DNA of 64,000 bases. Source: Microbacterium sp. NC79 (lineage in GTDB: Bacteria; Actinomycetota; Actinomycetes; Actinomycetales; Microbacteriaceae). Positions within the stretch are counted from its first letter, which is position 1, and each line of letters starts with the position of its first letter. Under the pieces are notes generated by a model. The model was not told where the DNA came from. It did no database searches and saw only the letters and a list, made by a program, of their open reading frames with translations. The stretch lies in the NCBI RefSeq assembly GCF_019061125.1, contig NZ_JAHQYI010000001.1, positions 1,550,001 through 1,614,000 on the forward strand, written 5' to 3'. This document shows, piece after piece, positions 9,258 to 17,699 of this stretch. Both the position numbers and the translations under genes were made by a program.

Positions 9258-10849
9258 CGCACGCGGAACCGCACCGTGGTTCCGGCTGGAAGCTGCGCAA
9301 TGCGGTCAAGGTGCTCCGAAACCACGACCGCGATAACGGGGTAGCCGCCTGTCACCGGGTGGTCGGCGAGGAAGATCACAGGCAGACCATTCGCCGGTAC
9401 CTGGATGGCGCCGCGAACAACCCCTTCGCTGGGGAGCTCGTCGGTTTTCTCGCGATCAAGCGGGGTGCCATCGAGCCGTACGCCGACGCGGTCCGATGTG
9501 GCTGAGACGGTGAAGGCCGCCGCAGTGAGGGTGTGACGTGCTTCGTCGGTGAACCAGTCATCGCGCGGGCCGAACGTCACGTCGATCGTCGCGGTGTCAT
9601 CGGGGCTCGCAAGCGGCGTTGGCTCCGGAACCACGACGGTGACGGCGGTGCGCGGTTGCGTTGCCGAGATGGTGAGGCGTGAGCCGGCGCGCAACGGTTC
9701 CGGGCCGAGGCCGGAGAGCGTGTCGGTGGCGCGCGAGCGGAGGGTAGATGGTTGCTCCCAGCCGCCTCGAACGGCGAGGTAGGCGCGCACGCCGCGGGTG
9801 GCGTAGCCGATACTGAGGGTGCTGCCGGCAGCAATGGCGGTGGGTGCGCCCGGCACAACATCAATTTCAGTGTCACCGGTGACGATTGTGGCAGGCGCGT
9901 GTGCGCCGGTCAGGGCGATGACAGCATCAACGGCGAACGCCAGTTCTGCACCGCCGATGGCGAGTTCGAGTGTCGCCGCGGTCGGCGGATTTCCGACGGC
10001 CTCGTTGGCAGCGCGATGGGCGGCCCGGTCGGCTGCACCGCAAGCCGTGACGCCTTCGGCTGCGTGACCTGGCCGGCCAAGGTCCTGGATGAGGAGCTGG
10101 AGTCCGGGGCTATTCACCGTGACACCAACGACCTCGTGGTACGGCTGCGCGGTGGGCACGGGTGTGGTGGGTGCGCTGGCAGGCGCGCTGGGCGCGGCGA
10201 TCGCGGGTGCGCTGGCGGACGTAAGGCTGGGGCGCACGGCGCGGAACCGCACCGCGTCGCCCGGATGCAGCAGCGCGGGCTGCTCCCGCTGGCTGTCCCA
10301 CAGTGCGGCGTTCGTGTGCCCAAGCAGTTGCCATCCGCCAGGTGTGGCACGCGGATAGACGCCCGAGAACTCCCCTGCTAAACCAACGGCACCCGCAGGC
10401 ACCCGCGGCCGCGGCGTCGCGCGTCGCGGCACGTGCAGGCGTTTATCGGGCGCGACCAGGTACGCAAAGCCCGGGGCGAAGCCCGTGAACGCGACGCGAT
10501 AGTCCAGCGACGTATGAATGCCGACGACTTCTTCGGGCGATAGGCCGAGCGTCATCGCCACCTCGTCGAGATCATCGCCGTCGTAGACAACGTCAATGTC
10601 GATCGGCCGGAGCTGAATCTCCGAGGCCGCGTGCGTGCCAGCAGAATGGAGCCACTGGATGATGTCCGCTGCCGCCGCATGCGGTGCGAACGAAACGAGG
10701 ATCGTGCGGGCCGCCGGAACCACGTCAATGATTCCCTCGGGCCGAGGCGTGGGCAGACCCACGAATGCGGCCATTGCCTCGCTCAGGCTCGAATATTCGG
10801 CGAGCACCGCACGGCGCCCGACCGGCAGAATACGCTTCGGTGTGGTCAC
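9254..10849 (-). CDS. 5-oxoprolinase subunits B and C fused (PxpB-PxpC)
   Basis: PxpABC converts 5-oxoproline to glutamate with ATP. Here the B (KipI-like) and C (KipA-like) subunits form one chain of 531 residues. The first 200 or so carry the PxpB signatures HTSLDYRVAFTGFAPGFAYL and YPRATPGGWQLLGHT. A Pro/Ala-rich linker (about 205-235) joins them to PxpC, which opens with SPGLQLLIQDLGRPGHAAEGV and ends with FLADHPVTGGYPVIAVV. The start overlaps the pxpA stop by four bases (ATGA), which suggests translational coupling. Separate pxpB and pxpC genes are usual in other bacteria. Confidence 0.93.
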   Translation of the reverse strand: MTTPKRILPVGRRAVLAEYSSLSEAMAAFVGLPTPRPEGIIDVVPAARTILVSFAPHAAAADIIQWLHSAGTHAASEIQLRPIDIDVVYDGDDLDEVAMTLGLSPEEVVGIHTSLDYRVAFTGFAPGFAYLVAPDKRLHVPRRATPRPRVPAGAVGLAGEFSGVYPRATPGGWQLLGHTNAALWDSQREQPALLHPGDAVRFRAVRPSLTSASAPAIAAPSAPASAPTTPVPTAQPYHEVVGVTVNSPGLQLLIQDLGRPGHAAEGVTACGAADRAAHRAANEAVGNPPTAATLELAIGGAELAFAVDAVIALTGAHAPATIVTGDTEIDVVPGAPTAIAAGSTLSIGYATRGVRAYLAVRGGWEQPSTLRSRATDTLSGLGPEPLRAGSRLTISATQPRTAVTVVVPEPTPLASPDDTATIDVTFGPRDDWFTDEARHTLTAAAFTVSATSDRVGVRLDGTPLDREKTDELPSEGVVRGAIQVPANGLPVIFLADHPVTGGYPVIAVVVSEHLDRIAQLPAGTTVRFRVR

Positions 10850-11592
10850 CGTGCCGCAACGGTGACGCCCGCCGCCTCCAGGGCCGCGCGGGTGCGGCTG
10901 GCCATCTCGAGAGCTGCCGGACTATCGCCGTGCACGCACACCGAATCTGCGCGCAGCTCGATGGTTCCGCCATCCACCGTCTCCATCACGCCCTCCGTGA
11001 CAAAGCGCACAATACGGGAAGCTGCGGCATCAGCATCGTGCAGCACCGCATCCGGCTGCGAACGCGGAACCAGGGTGCCGTCGGCACGATACCCGCGGTC
11101 GACGAATGCCTCAGCAATGGTTCCGATCCCCCGCTCATTCGCCCACCGCAACCCCGCGGAACCCGCGAGCCCCATCACGGGAAGGGCGGGTGTCACGAGC
11201 GCCATCGCATCGTAGACCGCATGCGCAACCTTCTCGTTGGTCGCCATCGTGTTGTACAGCGCGCCGTGCGGCTTGACGTAGGCAAGGGGCGTGCCTGCTG
11301 CACGAGCGAGCCCATCGAGGGCAGCGAGTTGGTAGGCGACGTCGGCGGTGAGCTCGGCGGGGGCCATGTCGATGTGACGGCGGCCGAACCCTGCGCGGTC
11401 ACGGTATGACGGGTGAGCGCCCACGCGCACGCCGGCGCTCGCGGCGGCCCGGAGGGTTGCCATAATGCCGATCGGGTCACCACCATGAAACCCACAGGCC
11501 ACATTGGCGCTCGACACAATCGCAAGCATGGCGGCGTCATCGCCCATCGTCCAGGCGCCGAAACTCTCGCCCAGGTCTGCGTTCAGATCCAT
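10846..11592 (-). CDS. pxpA: 5-oxoprolinase subunit A (LamB/YcsF family)
   Basis: The 248-residue product opens with DLNADLGESFGAW, the metal-site signature of the PxpA/YcsF family, followed by SSANVACGFHGGDP, VGAHPSYRD and VKPHGALYNTM. It cooperates with the fused PxpBC encoded next to it. The ATG at 11592 gives the family N-terminus; the open frame continues upstream through the RNase P RNA and cannot be coding there. The start is 33 bases from the 3' end of rnpB with no hairpin terminator in between. Confidence 0.93.
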   Translation of the reverse strand: MDLNADLGESFGAWTMGDDAAMLAIVSSANVACGFHGGDPIGIMATLRAAASAGVRVGAHPSYRDRAGFGRRHIDMAPAELTADVAYQLAALDGLARAAGTPLAYVKPHGALYNTMATNEKVAHAVYDAMALVTPALPVMGLAGSAGLRWANERGIGTIAEAFVDRGYRADGTLVPRSQPDAVLHDADAAASRIVRFVTEGVMETVDGGTIELRADSVCVHGDSPAALEMASRTRAALEAAGVTVAAR

Positions 11593-11624
11593 ATGTCTAC
11601 CCTGGCACGCGCCCGCGGAAGTTA

Positions 11625-11982
11625 GGAATGGGTCGGCCGATACGCCGGGTTCTGTTCGGGGATTACTCCCTCTGACGGCCATCTCTCTCGGCGCGACGTT
11701 GCCGTAGCGCTCTAGCAACCTACCCGGGGACTCGGCGAGCCGCGTCAACATCCCCTGTCTGGTCTTGCTCCGGACGAGGTTTACCTCGCGAGTCATGTCA
11801 CCATGACCCCGGTGGTCTCTTACACCACCCTTTCACCCTTACCGAGCATGCTCGGCGGTCTACTCTCTGTGGCACTATCTCGCGGATTTCTCCGGGTGGG
11901 CGTTACCCACCGTCCTGCCCTGCGGAGCCCGGACGTTCCTCGGTGCGGTTACCCGCAACGCGACCGTCTAGCCGACCCATTC
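11625..11982 (-). ncRNA. rnpB: RNase P RNA, bacterial class A
   Basis: Read on the minus strand, the segment has the conserved 5' core (GAGGAACGTCCGGGCTCC), the AGGGTGAAAGGGTG region and the 3' core ACAGAACCCGGCG. A perfect 12-bp P1 helix pairs the two ends (GAATGGGTCGGC with GCCGACCCATTC), giving about 358 nt. The RNA is the catalytic subunit that matures tRNA 5' ends. A TACGAT box seven bases before the 5' end is the likely -10 element. Confidence 0.96.
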
Positions 11983-12061
11983 TTCATCTATCGTATCGCT
12001 CCCCTGGTTCCGTTCTGTCCGCACCCCCTCAGCCCATGGTTCCGCTCTGCCTCGCCGGCGC

Positions 12062-12154
12062 CCGTGTCGTGAGAACCAGAGAATGCTCCGAGAACCAGAG
12101 ATAGAAGCCGATCCGGTATGTCTGCGAGCGCAATCCCTCGTTCTCGCGACACGG
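12062..12154. repeat. Imperfect inverted repeat, unassigned
   Basis: Two 15-nt arms (12062-12076 and 12140-12154) match as an inverted repeat with one mismatch. The interior repeats AGAACCAGAGA twice. It sits between rnpB and the symporter terminator, where no gene is seen. Confidence 0.5.
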
Positions 12155-12188
12155 AACCATGGGTGCGGAACCACGGCGGCACAAAAGA

Positions 12189-12222
12189 GGGCCGCTGGCG
12201 AGAAAACTCCCGCCAGCGGCCC
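12189..12222 (-). terminator. Terminator of the symporter operon
   Basis: A perfect 12-bp GC-rich stem with a 10-nt loop lies 14 bases after the symporter stop codon; on the minus strand it is followed by TCTTTTGT. Confidence 0.9.
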
Positions 12223-12235
12223 GTGGTTGCGCTTC

Positions 12236-13852
12236 TTAGTGTTCGACAGCCTTTTCGGCGCCGTAACCGGTCAGCGAGCGAACTTCCATTTCGGCTTCGA
12301 GCTTGCGGTCTTCGATGCGCTGATCGACAACCGAGCCCAACCATCCGAGGAGGAATCCGACCGGGATCGACACGATGCCCGGGTTCTTCAGCGGCCAGAC
12401 AGCAAAGTCGACCTCACGGAAGACGCTGTCAGGCTGACCGGAGAACACCGGCGACAGCACGATCAGGATGAGCGCCGCGGCGAGTCCGCCGTACATGCTC
12501 CATACCGCGCCCTGGGTGGTGAACTTCTTCCAGAACAGCGAGTAGAGAATGGTCGGGAGGTTTGCCGATGCTGCGACGGCAAAGGCGAGAGCGACGAGGA
12601 ACGCCACGTTCTGACCCTGCACGCCGATGCCACCGAGAACCGCGAGCACACCGATCACGACAACAGTGCGGCGAGCAACCTTGACTTCACCGTCGGCGGA
12701 GTCTTGGCCCTTCTTGATCACGTTCGAGTAGATGTCGTGGGCGAACGACGCAGCTGCCGTGATCGTCAGACCAGCAACGACCGCGAGGATCGTTGCAAAC
12801 GCCACAGCCGAAATAAATCCGAGCAGCAGCGGGCCACCGAGCGCGTTTGCCAGCAGTGGTGCGGCGGAGTTCACTCCACCAGGGGCGTTCTTGATGACGT
12901 CCGGGCCGACGAGCGCCGCAGCGCCATAACCGAGCACAAGTGTCAGCAGGTAGAACATGCCAATCAGCACAATCGCCCACACCACACTACGACGTGCTTC
13001 CTTGGCGGTCGGAACCGTGTAGAAGCGCATCAGGACGTGCGGCAGGCCGGCAGTACCGAGCACAAGCGCGAGACCAAGCGAGAGGAAGTCAAGCGGGTTC
13101 GAGCCGTACTGAATACCCGGCGCAAGAATTGCGTCAGGCGGTGTCGACGTCGAGTGCGCGACCGCGTTGGCGAGCAGCGTGTCCAGGCTGAAGCCGTTCA
13201 ACGCCAGCACCCAGATGGTCATGACAATCGCGCCACCGATGAGAAGGAACGCCTTGACGATCTGCACCCAGGTTGTGCCCTTCATGCCACCGATGAGCAC
13301 ATACACAATCATCAGCACGCCGACCACAGCGATGACGATGGACTGACCAATCGTCTCCTTGATGCCCAGCAGCAGCGACACCAGTCCGCCGGCGCCGGCC
13401 ATTTGTGCGAGCAGGTAGAACAGGCAAACGGCGAGGGTCGTGATGGCGGCAGCCATACGCACGGGGCCCTGCCTGAGGCGGAAAGACAGCACATCAGCCA
13501 TCGTGAACTTGCCGGTGTTGCGCATCAGTTCTGCGACCAGCAGAAGTGCGACGAGCCACGCCACCAGGAAGCCGATCGAGTACAGGAACCCGTCGTATCC
13601 GTTGATGGCGATAGCGCCGACAATGCCGAGGAACGACGCCGCTGACAGGTAGTCGCCGGCGATGGCAAAGCCGTTCTGCGGGCCGGTGAACGAACGACCG
13701 GCCGCGTAGTAGTCGGCCGCCGACTTGTTGTTGCGGCTCGCGCGAATCACGATGAACAGGGTCACCGCGACGAAAGCGCCGAAGATCGAGATGTTTAGAA
13801 CCGCGTTGTTCTCAACGGGTGCCGCCTCAGCGGCGAGAATCAGCATGCTCAC
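12236..13852 (-). CDS. Sodium:solute symporter, acetate/monocarboxylate (ActP/MctC) type
   Basis: The 538-residue membrane protein has roughly 13 hydrophobic helices and family signatures ADYYAAGRSFTGPQNGFAIAG, GDYLSAASFLGI and a VLMRFYTVPTAKEARRS loop, typical of ActP/MctC symporters that take up acetate, pyruvate or propionate with a cation. It overlaps the upstream DUF485 gene by four bases, a conserved pairing for acetate permeases. The divergent GAF-LuxR regulator resembles C. glutamicum RamA, which controls mctC, and this supports monocarboxylates as substrate. Confidence 0.9.
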   Translation of the reverse strand: MSMLILAAEAAPVENNAVLNISIFGAFVAVTLFIVIRASRNNKSAADYYAAGRSFTGPQNGFAIAGDYLSAASFLGIVGAIAINGYDGFLYSIGFLVAWLVALLLVAELMRNTGKFTMADVLSFRLRQGPVRMAAAITTLAVCLFYLLAQMAGAGGLVSLLLGIKETIGQSIVIAVVGVLMIVYVLIGGMKGTTWVQIVKAFLLIGGAIVMTIWVLALNGFSLDTLLANAVAHSTSTPPDAILAPGIQYGSNPLDFLSLGLALVLGTAGLPHVLMRFYTVPTAKEARRSVVWAIVLIGMFYLLTLVLGYGAAALVGPDVIKNAPGGVNSAAPLLANALGGPLLLGFISAVAFATILAVVAGLTITAAASFAHDIYSNVIKKGQDSADGEVKVARRTVVVIGVLAVLGGIGVQGQNVAFLVALAFAVAASANLPTILYSLFWKKFTTQGAVWSMYGGLAAALILIVLSPVFSGQPDSVFREVDFAVWPLKNPGIVSIPVGFLLGWLGSVVDQRIEDRKLEAEMEVRSLTGYGAEKAVEH

Positions 13853-14187
13853 TGCTGACCTCCGATCGCTTCGAGTTCTTCACGGATGGCGCGCGATTGC
13901 GGGTCCAATTTGCGGTTTGCGTACCAGACGTACCAACCCGTAATCGCGAAGGTCGTCACGAACTGCAGAAGCCCGAGAATGAGACCAACGTTGATGTGAC
14001 CAATGACGGGGGTCGCCATGAAGTCATGGGCGTACGCGCCGAGCAGTACGTAAGCGAAATACCAAACCAAAAAGAAGATCGCGAGAGGAAAAACGAAACT
14101 GCGGTGTGACTTACGAAGAGTTGCGAACCTCTCCGACTCCTGGATCTCGACGTAGTCGATCTCTGTTGTTGGCGGTGAATCGGTCAT
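13849..14187 (-). CDS. DUF485 family small membrane protein
   Basis: The 112-residue protein has two membrane helices (FVFPLAIFFLVWYFAYVLLG and the later VGLILGLLQFVTTFAITGWY) and the FATLRKSHRSFVFP entry typical of DUF485 proteins, which are encoded with acetate symporters and probably assist them. A strong AAGGAGG ribosome binding site selects the ATG at 14187; a longer upstream frame has no such support. Its TGA overlaps the symporter ATG. Confidence 0.9.
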   Translation of the reverse strand: MTDSPPTTEIDYVEIQESERFATLRKSHRSFVFPLAIFFLVWYFAYVLLGAYAHDFMATPVIGHINVGLILGLLQFVTTFAITGWYVWYANRKLDPQSRAIREELEAIGGQQ

Positions 14188-14214
14188 GGGGCCTCCTTGC
14201 CCTACTCCGGTTAA

Positions 14215-14230
14215 GCGGCATCTTTGCCGC
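14215..14230. promoter_or_regulatory. Short palindrome in the divergent symporter/regulator promoter region
   Basis: GCGGCA-TCTT-TGCCGC is a perfect 6-bp inverted repeat inside the 130-bp region between the DUF485 gene and the regulator. It may be an operator or an RNA hairpin in the DUF485 leader. Confidence 0.35.
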
Positions 14231-14319
14231 CAGCCCGCGCTACCCATTGTTGGTAAACGCGTAGGATGTCAACCTAGAGAAAAGCAACTTCTCGTGTCAC
14301 CCCCCGAAAGTTGGTATCA

Positions 14320-15186
14320 ATGCCGATGACTGACAATTCGCCTAGTGACGACGACGCCGTCGCGAAGGCTGTCAGAAGCCTCGCCGCTCGCACCAACTTT
14401 CCCGTCGCCTTTGGCGGACTCATTGCAGACGGCGAAGTGCAGGTCAGGCATGTCTTCGGTGCGCGCACCCGTTTTCTCGAGGATCTGCGTGTTATGCCAC
14501 AGCGCGGCCTCGGCGGTCAGGCCGTCGCCGAGCAGCGCCCGCGGATGACATCGGACTACCGTTCGAATCCCCGCATCACTCACGACTATGACCGTCAAGT
14601 TCTCGGTGAGGGCATCGCGACCCTTTTGGCGGTTCCGGTGGTCGTCAATGGCGAGGCCCGCGGTGTGCTCTACGGCGGAGCGTGGGATGCCGCCAGCATG
14701 AACGGCGTCATTGCTGCTCCGGCGTTTCAAGTCGCAGAAGAACTTGCCACCGAAATTCGCATCCGCGACGAGGTGCGTCGGCGGCTGGCGCGCACAGCGT
14801 CCAGTGCGCCGATTGGAACCATGACACCGGCGCAGCGCGAAGAGTTGCGCGAGAGCTATGCCGAGTTGCGGTCACTGAGCGCGGCCGTCACCGACCAAAC
14901 GTTGCGTACACGGCTGGAGGTCATCGAGCGCCGCCTTGCTGGTCTCTCGGGGCTGTCAGGCGAGCAGGCGCCGGTCGGCCCGACAACCGATATTCACCTC
15001 TCGCCGCGCGAAACTGACGTCTTGGCGTGCGCGGCGCTCGGCTCCACGACCGCAGAGATCGCGGCGCAACTTGGCCTCAAACAAGGAACAGTGAAGGCGT
15101 ATCTCGGTACGGCGATGGCGAAGCTAGACTCATCAACGCGGCATGCCGCCGTCACAAAAGCCCGCCTGTTTGGGCTGCTGCCGTAA
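14320..15186 (+). CDS. GAF/LuxR-type regulator resembling RamA
   Basis: The product (about 288 residues) has an N-terminal GAF-like domain (RGLGGQAVAEQRPRMTSDY, then LGEGIATLLAVPVVVNGEARGVLYGG), a charged helical linker and a C-terminal LuxR helix-turn-helix (LSPRETDVLACAALGSTTAEIAAQLGL then TVKAYLGTAMAKL). This layout and length match C. glutamicum RamA, an activator of acetate-metabolism genes. Its position divergent from the acetate-type symporter suggests it controls that operon. Starts at 14311 (TTG) or 14326 (ATG) are also possible; GAAAG lies nine bases before 14320. Confidence 0.85.
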   Translation: MPMTDNSPSDDDAVAKAVRSLAARTNFPVAFGGLIADGEVQVRHVFGARTRFLEDLRVMPQRGLGGQAVAEQRPRMTSDYRSNPRITHDYDRQVLGEGIATLLAVPVVVNGEARGVLYGGAWDAASMNGVIAAPAFQVAEELATEIRIRDEVRRRLARTASSAPIGTMTPAQREELRESYAELRSLSAAVTDQTLRTRLEVIERRLAGLSGLSGEQAPVGPTTDIHLSPRETDVLACAALGSTTAEIAAQLGLKQGTVKAYLGTAMAKLDSSTRHAAVTKARLFGLLP

Positions 15187-15197
15187 GTCGCTAGGCG

Positions 15198-16748
15198 CTA
15201 CTTGCCGGCGTTTTCGGCAATCTTCAAATCGAGCGGAAAATCCAGCGGGAACGTGCCAAACAGGAGCGCGGCGGCCCGATCTGCGGCGTCCCTGACGACC
15301 TGCGCGGAGGCTTCTGCGAGGTCTTCTGGCACGTGCAGGATGACTTCGTCGTGAAGAAAGAACGCGAGATGCGGAACCCGTGCGAACGTCGCACCGGATG
15401 GTTCCGTCGCGGGTCCACTTGTTTCGCCGAGCGCGACGAGTCCGCGGCGAATCTCCGCGAGCCAGGCAAGCGCCCATTCCGCGGCGGTTCCCTGCACGAT
15501 GAAGTTTCGCGTGAACCGGCCACGGTCGCGTGCCGAGCGTCGCGCACGTTGCTCAGCACCAGGGTCAGCGTCGACGTCTGTGGCGGCTCGCTGCACGGTC
15601 ATCCAGTCTGCGCTGACCTGCGGTGACGAGCGACCCAAGAGTGTGGTGACGGTGCCGCCATCTTCACCGGTTTGTGCGGCGTGATCGACCTTCGCCATCG
15701 CTAGCGGGAACGCGCGCCGCAGGCGCGGCACCAGCCGACCTGCTTCGCCCGTCGTTGATCCATACATCGCGCCCAGAACGGCGATCTTCGCTTCTTGGCG
15801 GGTAGCGACGATGCCACGGTCCACGAGACCCGAATACAGGTCATGGCCGCGCGCGGCATCAGCCATCGCGAGGTCGCCGCTCATCGCGGCGAGAACTCGC
15901 GGCTCAAGCTGCGCAACGTCGGCGATAATCAGCCGCCACCCCGGTGCGGCGCGCACCGCGGTGCGAAGCGCTCGCGGAATCTGCAGTGCTCCGCCACCTG
16001 ATGACGCCCAGCGCCCGGTGACCACACCTCCCGGCACGTAGACGGGTCGAAACCGGCCGCCCTGCACCCACTCGTCGAGCCACGCCCACGCGTTGGCGGA
16101 GTACAGGCGGGACAGCTTCTTGTACTCAAGGAGCGGCTCAATCGCGGGATGCTTTTGCTCTTCAAGCTCCCACTTGCTCGTGGATTCAACGAGGATTCCT
16201 GCGCGGTGCAATGCGCGCAGGAGCTTGGGCTGGCTATCAAGGCTGACGGTCATGTCACCGAGAAGTTGGCGCACCTCTTCAGCGCGCTGCAACATGATGG
16301 ACGGCGCACCGCCTGCGGCCGGCCGCTCCCCCAGGGTGTCTGTGAGCATCTTTTCGTGCGCAGCAACATCCCATGGGAGCCCCGCGCTTCGCATCTCGGC
16401 CGCGATGAGAGCACCGGTCGATTCTGCGACGGTGAGCAGTCGCAGTCGCCCGTCTGCGGCGTTCAGGATCGCGCGCTGCCTGTCGAACTCCGCGCGTATC
16501 TCTTGCGGATCGCCCGGTACTTGGCGTGGTCCTGTCGATGCGAAGTCAAAGAGTGCTTCCACGGGCCGCTCCGGAGGTTCCGGTGCTGGCGATACATCCC
16601 ACGCCACCGCGCGCCGCAGCTCGTCACCAGCCGCGACGAGCGCGGAGTCACGCAAAATCGCGTGACAGAGCCTGAGATCGTGTGCTCGGGCAACACGAAC
16701 ACCGGCGTTCAGGAGCGCGGGATAAACGAGGGCGGTGTCGTTGAACAC
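15198..16748 (-). CDS. Bifunctional 3'-5' exonuclease/DNA polymerase (family A, actinobacterial)
   Basis: The C-terminal two thirds carry family A polymerase motifs: motif A IIADVAQLEPRVLA (near residue 275), the motif B region RQEAKIAVLGAMYGST (near 317) and motif C FFLHDEVILHVPE (near 475). The N-terminal part corresponds to the divergent exonuclease domain of this family. The GTG at 16748 has no ribosome binding site, and the homologous N-terminal sequence continues in frame to about 16913, where only a CTG codon, nine bases after GGAGGA, could start it. The annotated start is therefore conservative. Confidence 0.88.
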   Translation of the reverse strand: MFNDTALVYPALLNAGVRVARAHDLRLCHAILRDSALVAAGDELRRAVAWDVSPAPEPPERPVEALFDFASTGPRQVPGDPQEIRAEFDRQRAILNAADGRLRLLTVAESTGALIAAEMRSAGLPWDVAAHEKMLTDTLGERPAAGGAPSIMLQRAEEVRQLLGDMTVSLDSQPKLLRALHRAGILVESTSKWELEEQKHPAIEPLLEYKKLSRLYSANAWAWLDEWVQGGRFRPVYVPGGVVTGRWASSGGGALQIPRALRTAVRAAPGWRLIIADVAQLEPRVLAAMSGDLAMADAARGHDLYSGLVDRGIVATRQEAKIAVLGAMYGSTTGEAGRLVPRLRRAFPLAMAKVDHAAQTGEDGGTVTTLLGRSSPQVSADWMTVQRAATDVDADPGAEQRARRSARDRGRFTRNFIVQGTAAEWALAWLAEIRRGLVALGETSGPATEPSGATFARVPHLAFFLHDEVILHVPEDLAEASAQVVRDAADRAAALLFGTFPLDFPLDLKIAENAGK

Positions 16749-16909
16749 CCAGCGCGGCGTCGCGTGTTCATGTTCGCGTACCCACGCGGGCCAATCGTTC
16801 GCCGAAAGGTGTGCGGTGTGTTCTTCGCCGTTGGCCCCGATGAGCGTGGCGATGTAGTCAACGCCGTTGCGGGCGGTGAGAATCCAAACCGGGTCGCCGG
16901 GTGACGGGC

Positions 16910-17626
16910 TCAGAGCCCCGACTCCTCCGTGCGCACCATGATTGCACCACAGCTCGGGCAGTTGGCGATTTCGTGCACCGATGTCGCGCGCACTTCTTGC
17001 AGGTCAGTCGCGTTCAGCACCATGTTGCAGGCGCCGCACGTGTTGCGGGTGAGCAGGCCCGCACCAACGCGGTCATACTGCTTGGCAAGGGCCTCCGGAA
17101 TGCGGCCGACGACGGCAGCGCGGTCGCGGGCAAGCTCGTCGAGTTCGCTCGTCATTTTGGAGATCAGCTCACGCGCTTCCGCGGTCAGGCGTGCACCCTC
17201 TTCATTGGTGACATCGATGACGGCCTTCTGCTCATTGACGGCAGTTTCCGCTTCTTCGAGGCGCTCCATGATGACGAGTTGAGCATCTTCCAGGTCGCTC
17301 AGTCGCTTCGTGAGGGCAGCGATCTCGCTCTCAAAGGCGACGGCCTGCTTGGGGTCAGAGGCCGTGGCGACCCGTTCCTGGTCGCGCTGTCGACGCGCCG
17401 CGGCAACTTTCACGTCGCTTTCGAGGCGGCTCAATTCCAGCGCCACATCGTCTCGCGCACCGAGGCGCTGCGACAGTTCCTGGCTCTGGCCCTGCTTTTG
17501 TGCCGTGAGCTCGGCAATGCGAGCCGCCTGTGGCGGGTTCTTGCGGGTTGATTCGGCCACCAGAATGCGGCGGTCGAGGTCAACAAGGTCGAGCAGGATG
17601 CGCTGGTCAGCTGGGGTCACGTTCAC
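16910..17626 (-). CDS. Coiled-coil protein with C-terminal C4 zinc ribbon
   Basis: The 238-residue protein is a long helical hairpin (about residues 10-180, rich in Glu, Arg and Ala) followed by a zinc ribbon with CGAC and CPSC knuckles. This is the CT398/DUF164 family, widespread in actinobacteria; no enzymatic activity is established and a scaffold or nucleic acid role is assumed. Its stop overlaps the beginning of the exonuclease/polymerase reading frame. Confidence 0.9.
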   Translation of the reverse strand: MNVTPADQRILLDLVDLDRRILVAESTRKNPPQAARIAELTAQKQGQSQELSQRLGARDDVALELSRLESDVKVAAARRQRDQERVATASDPKQAVAFESEIAALTKRLSDLEDAQLVIMERLEEAETAVNEQKAVIDVTNEEGARLTAEARELISKMTSELDELARDRAAVVGRIPEALAKQYDRVGAGLLTRNTCGACNMVLNATDLQEVRATSVHEIANCPSCGAIMVRTEESGL

Positions 17627-17699
17627 TCTTCCAACCTACGGCAGATTGCCGGAATCTCGGGAGTGTTCGGCAACAATGGTTCCAGTCGTTACCGCACCG

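Noticed and set aside
11593-11796. N-terminal extension of pxpA
   Set aside because: It would read through the 3' half of RNase P RNA; the family N-terminus begins exactly at 11592.
12083-13645. Plus-strand open frame of 520 codons opposite the symporter gene
   Set aside because: Its Arg/His-rich composition is typical of antisense shadows, and the minus strand encodes a clear SSS symporter.
16910-17626. Mobile element or phage origin for the zinc-ribbon coiled-coil gene
   Set aside because: It is a conserved actinobacterial family, and base composition and neighbours are ordinary core genome.
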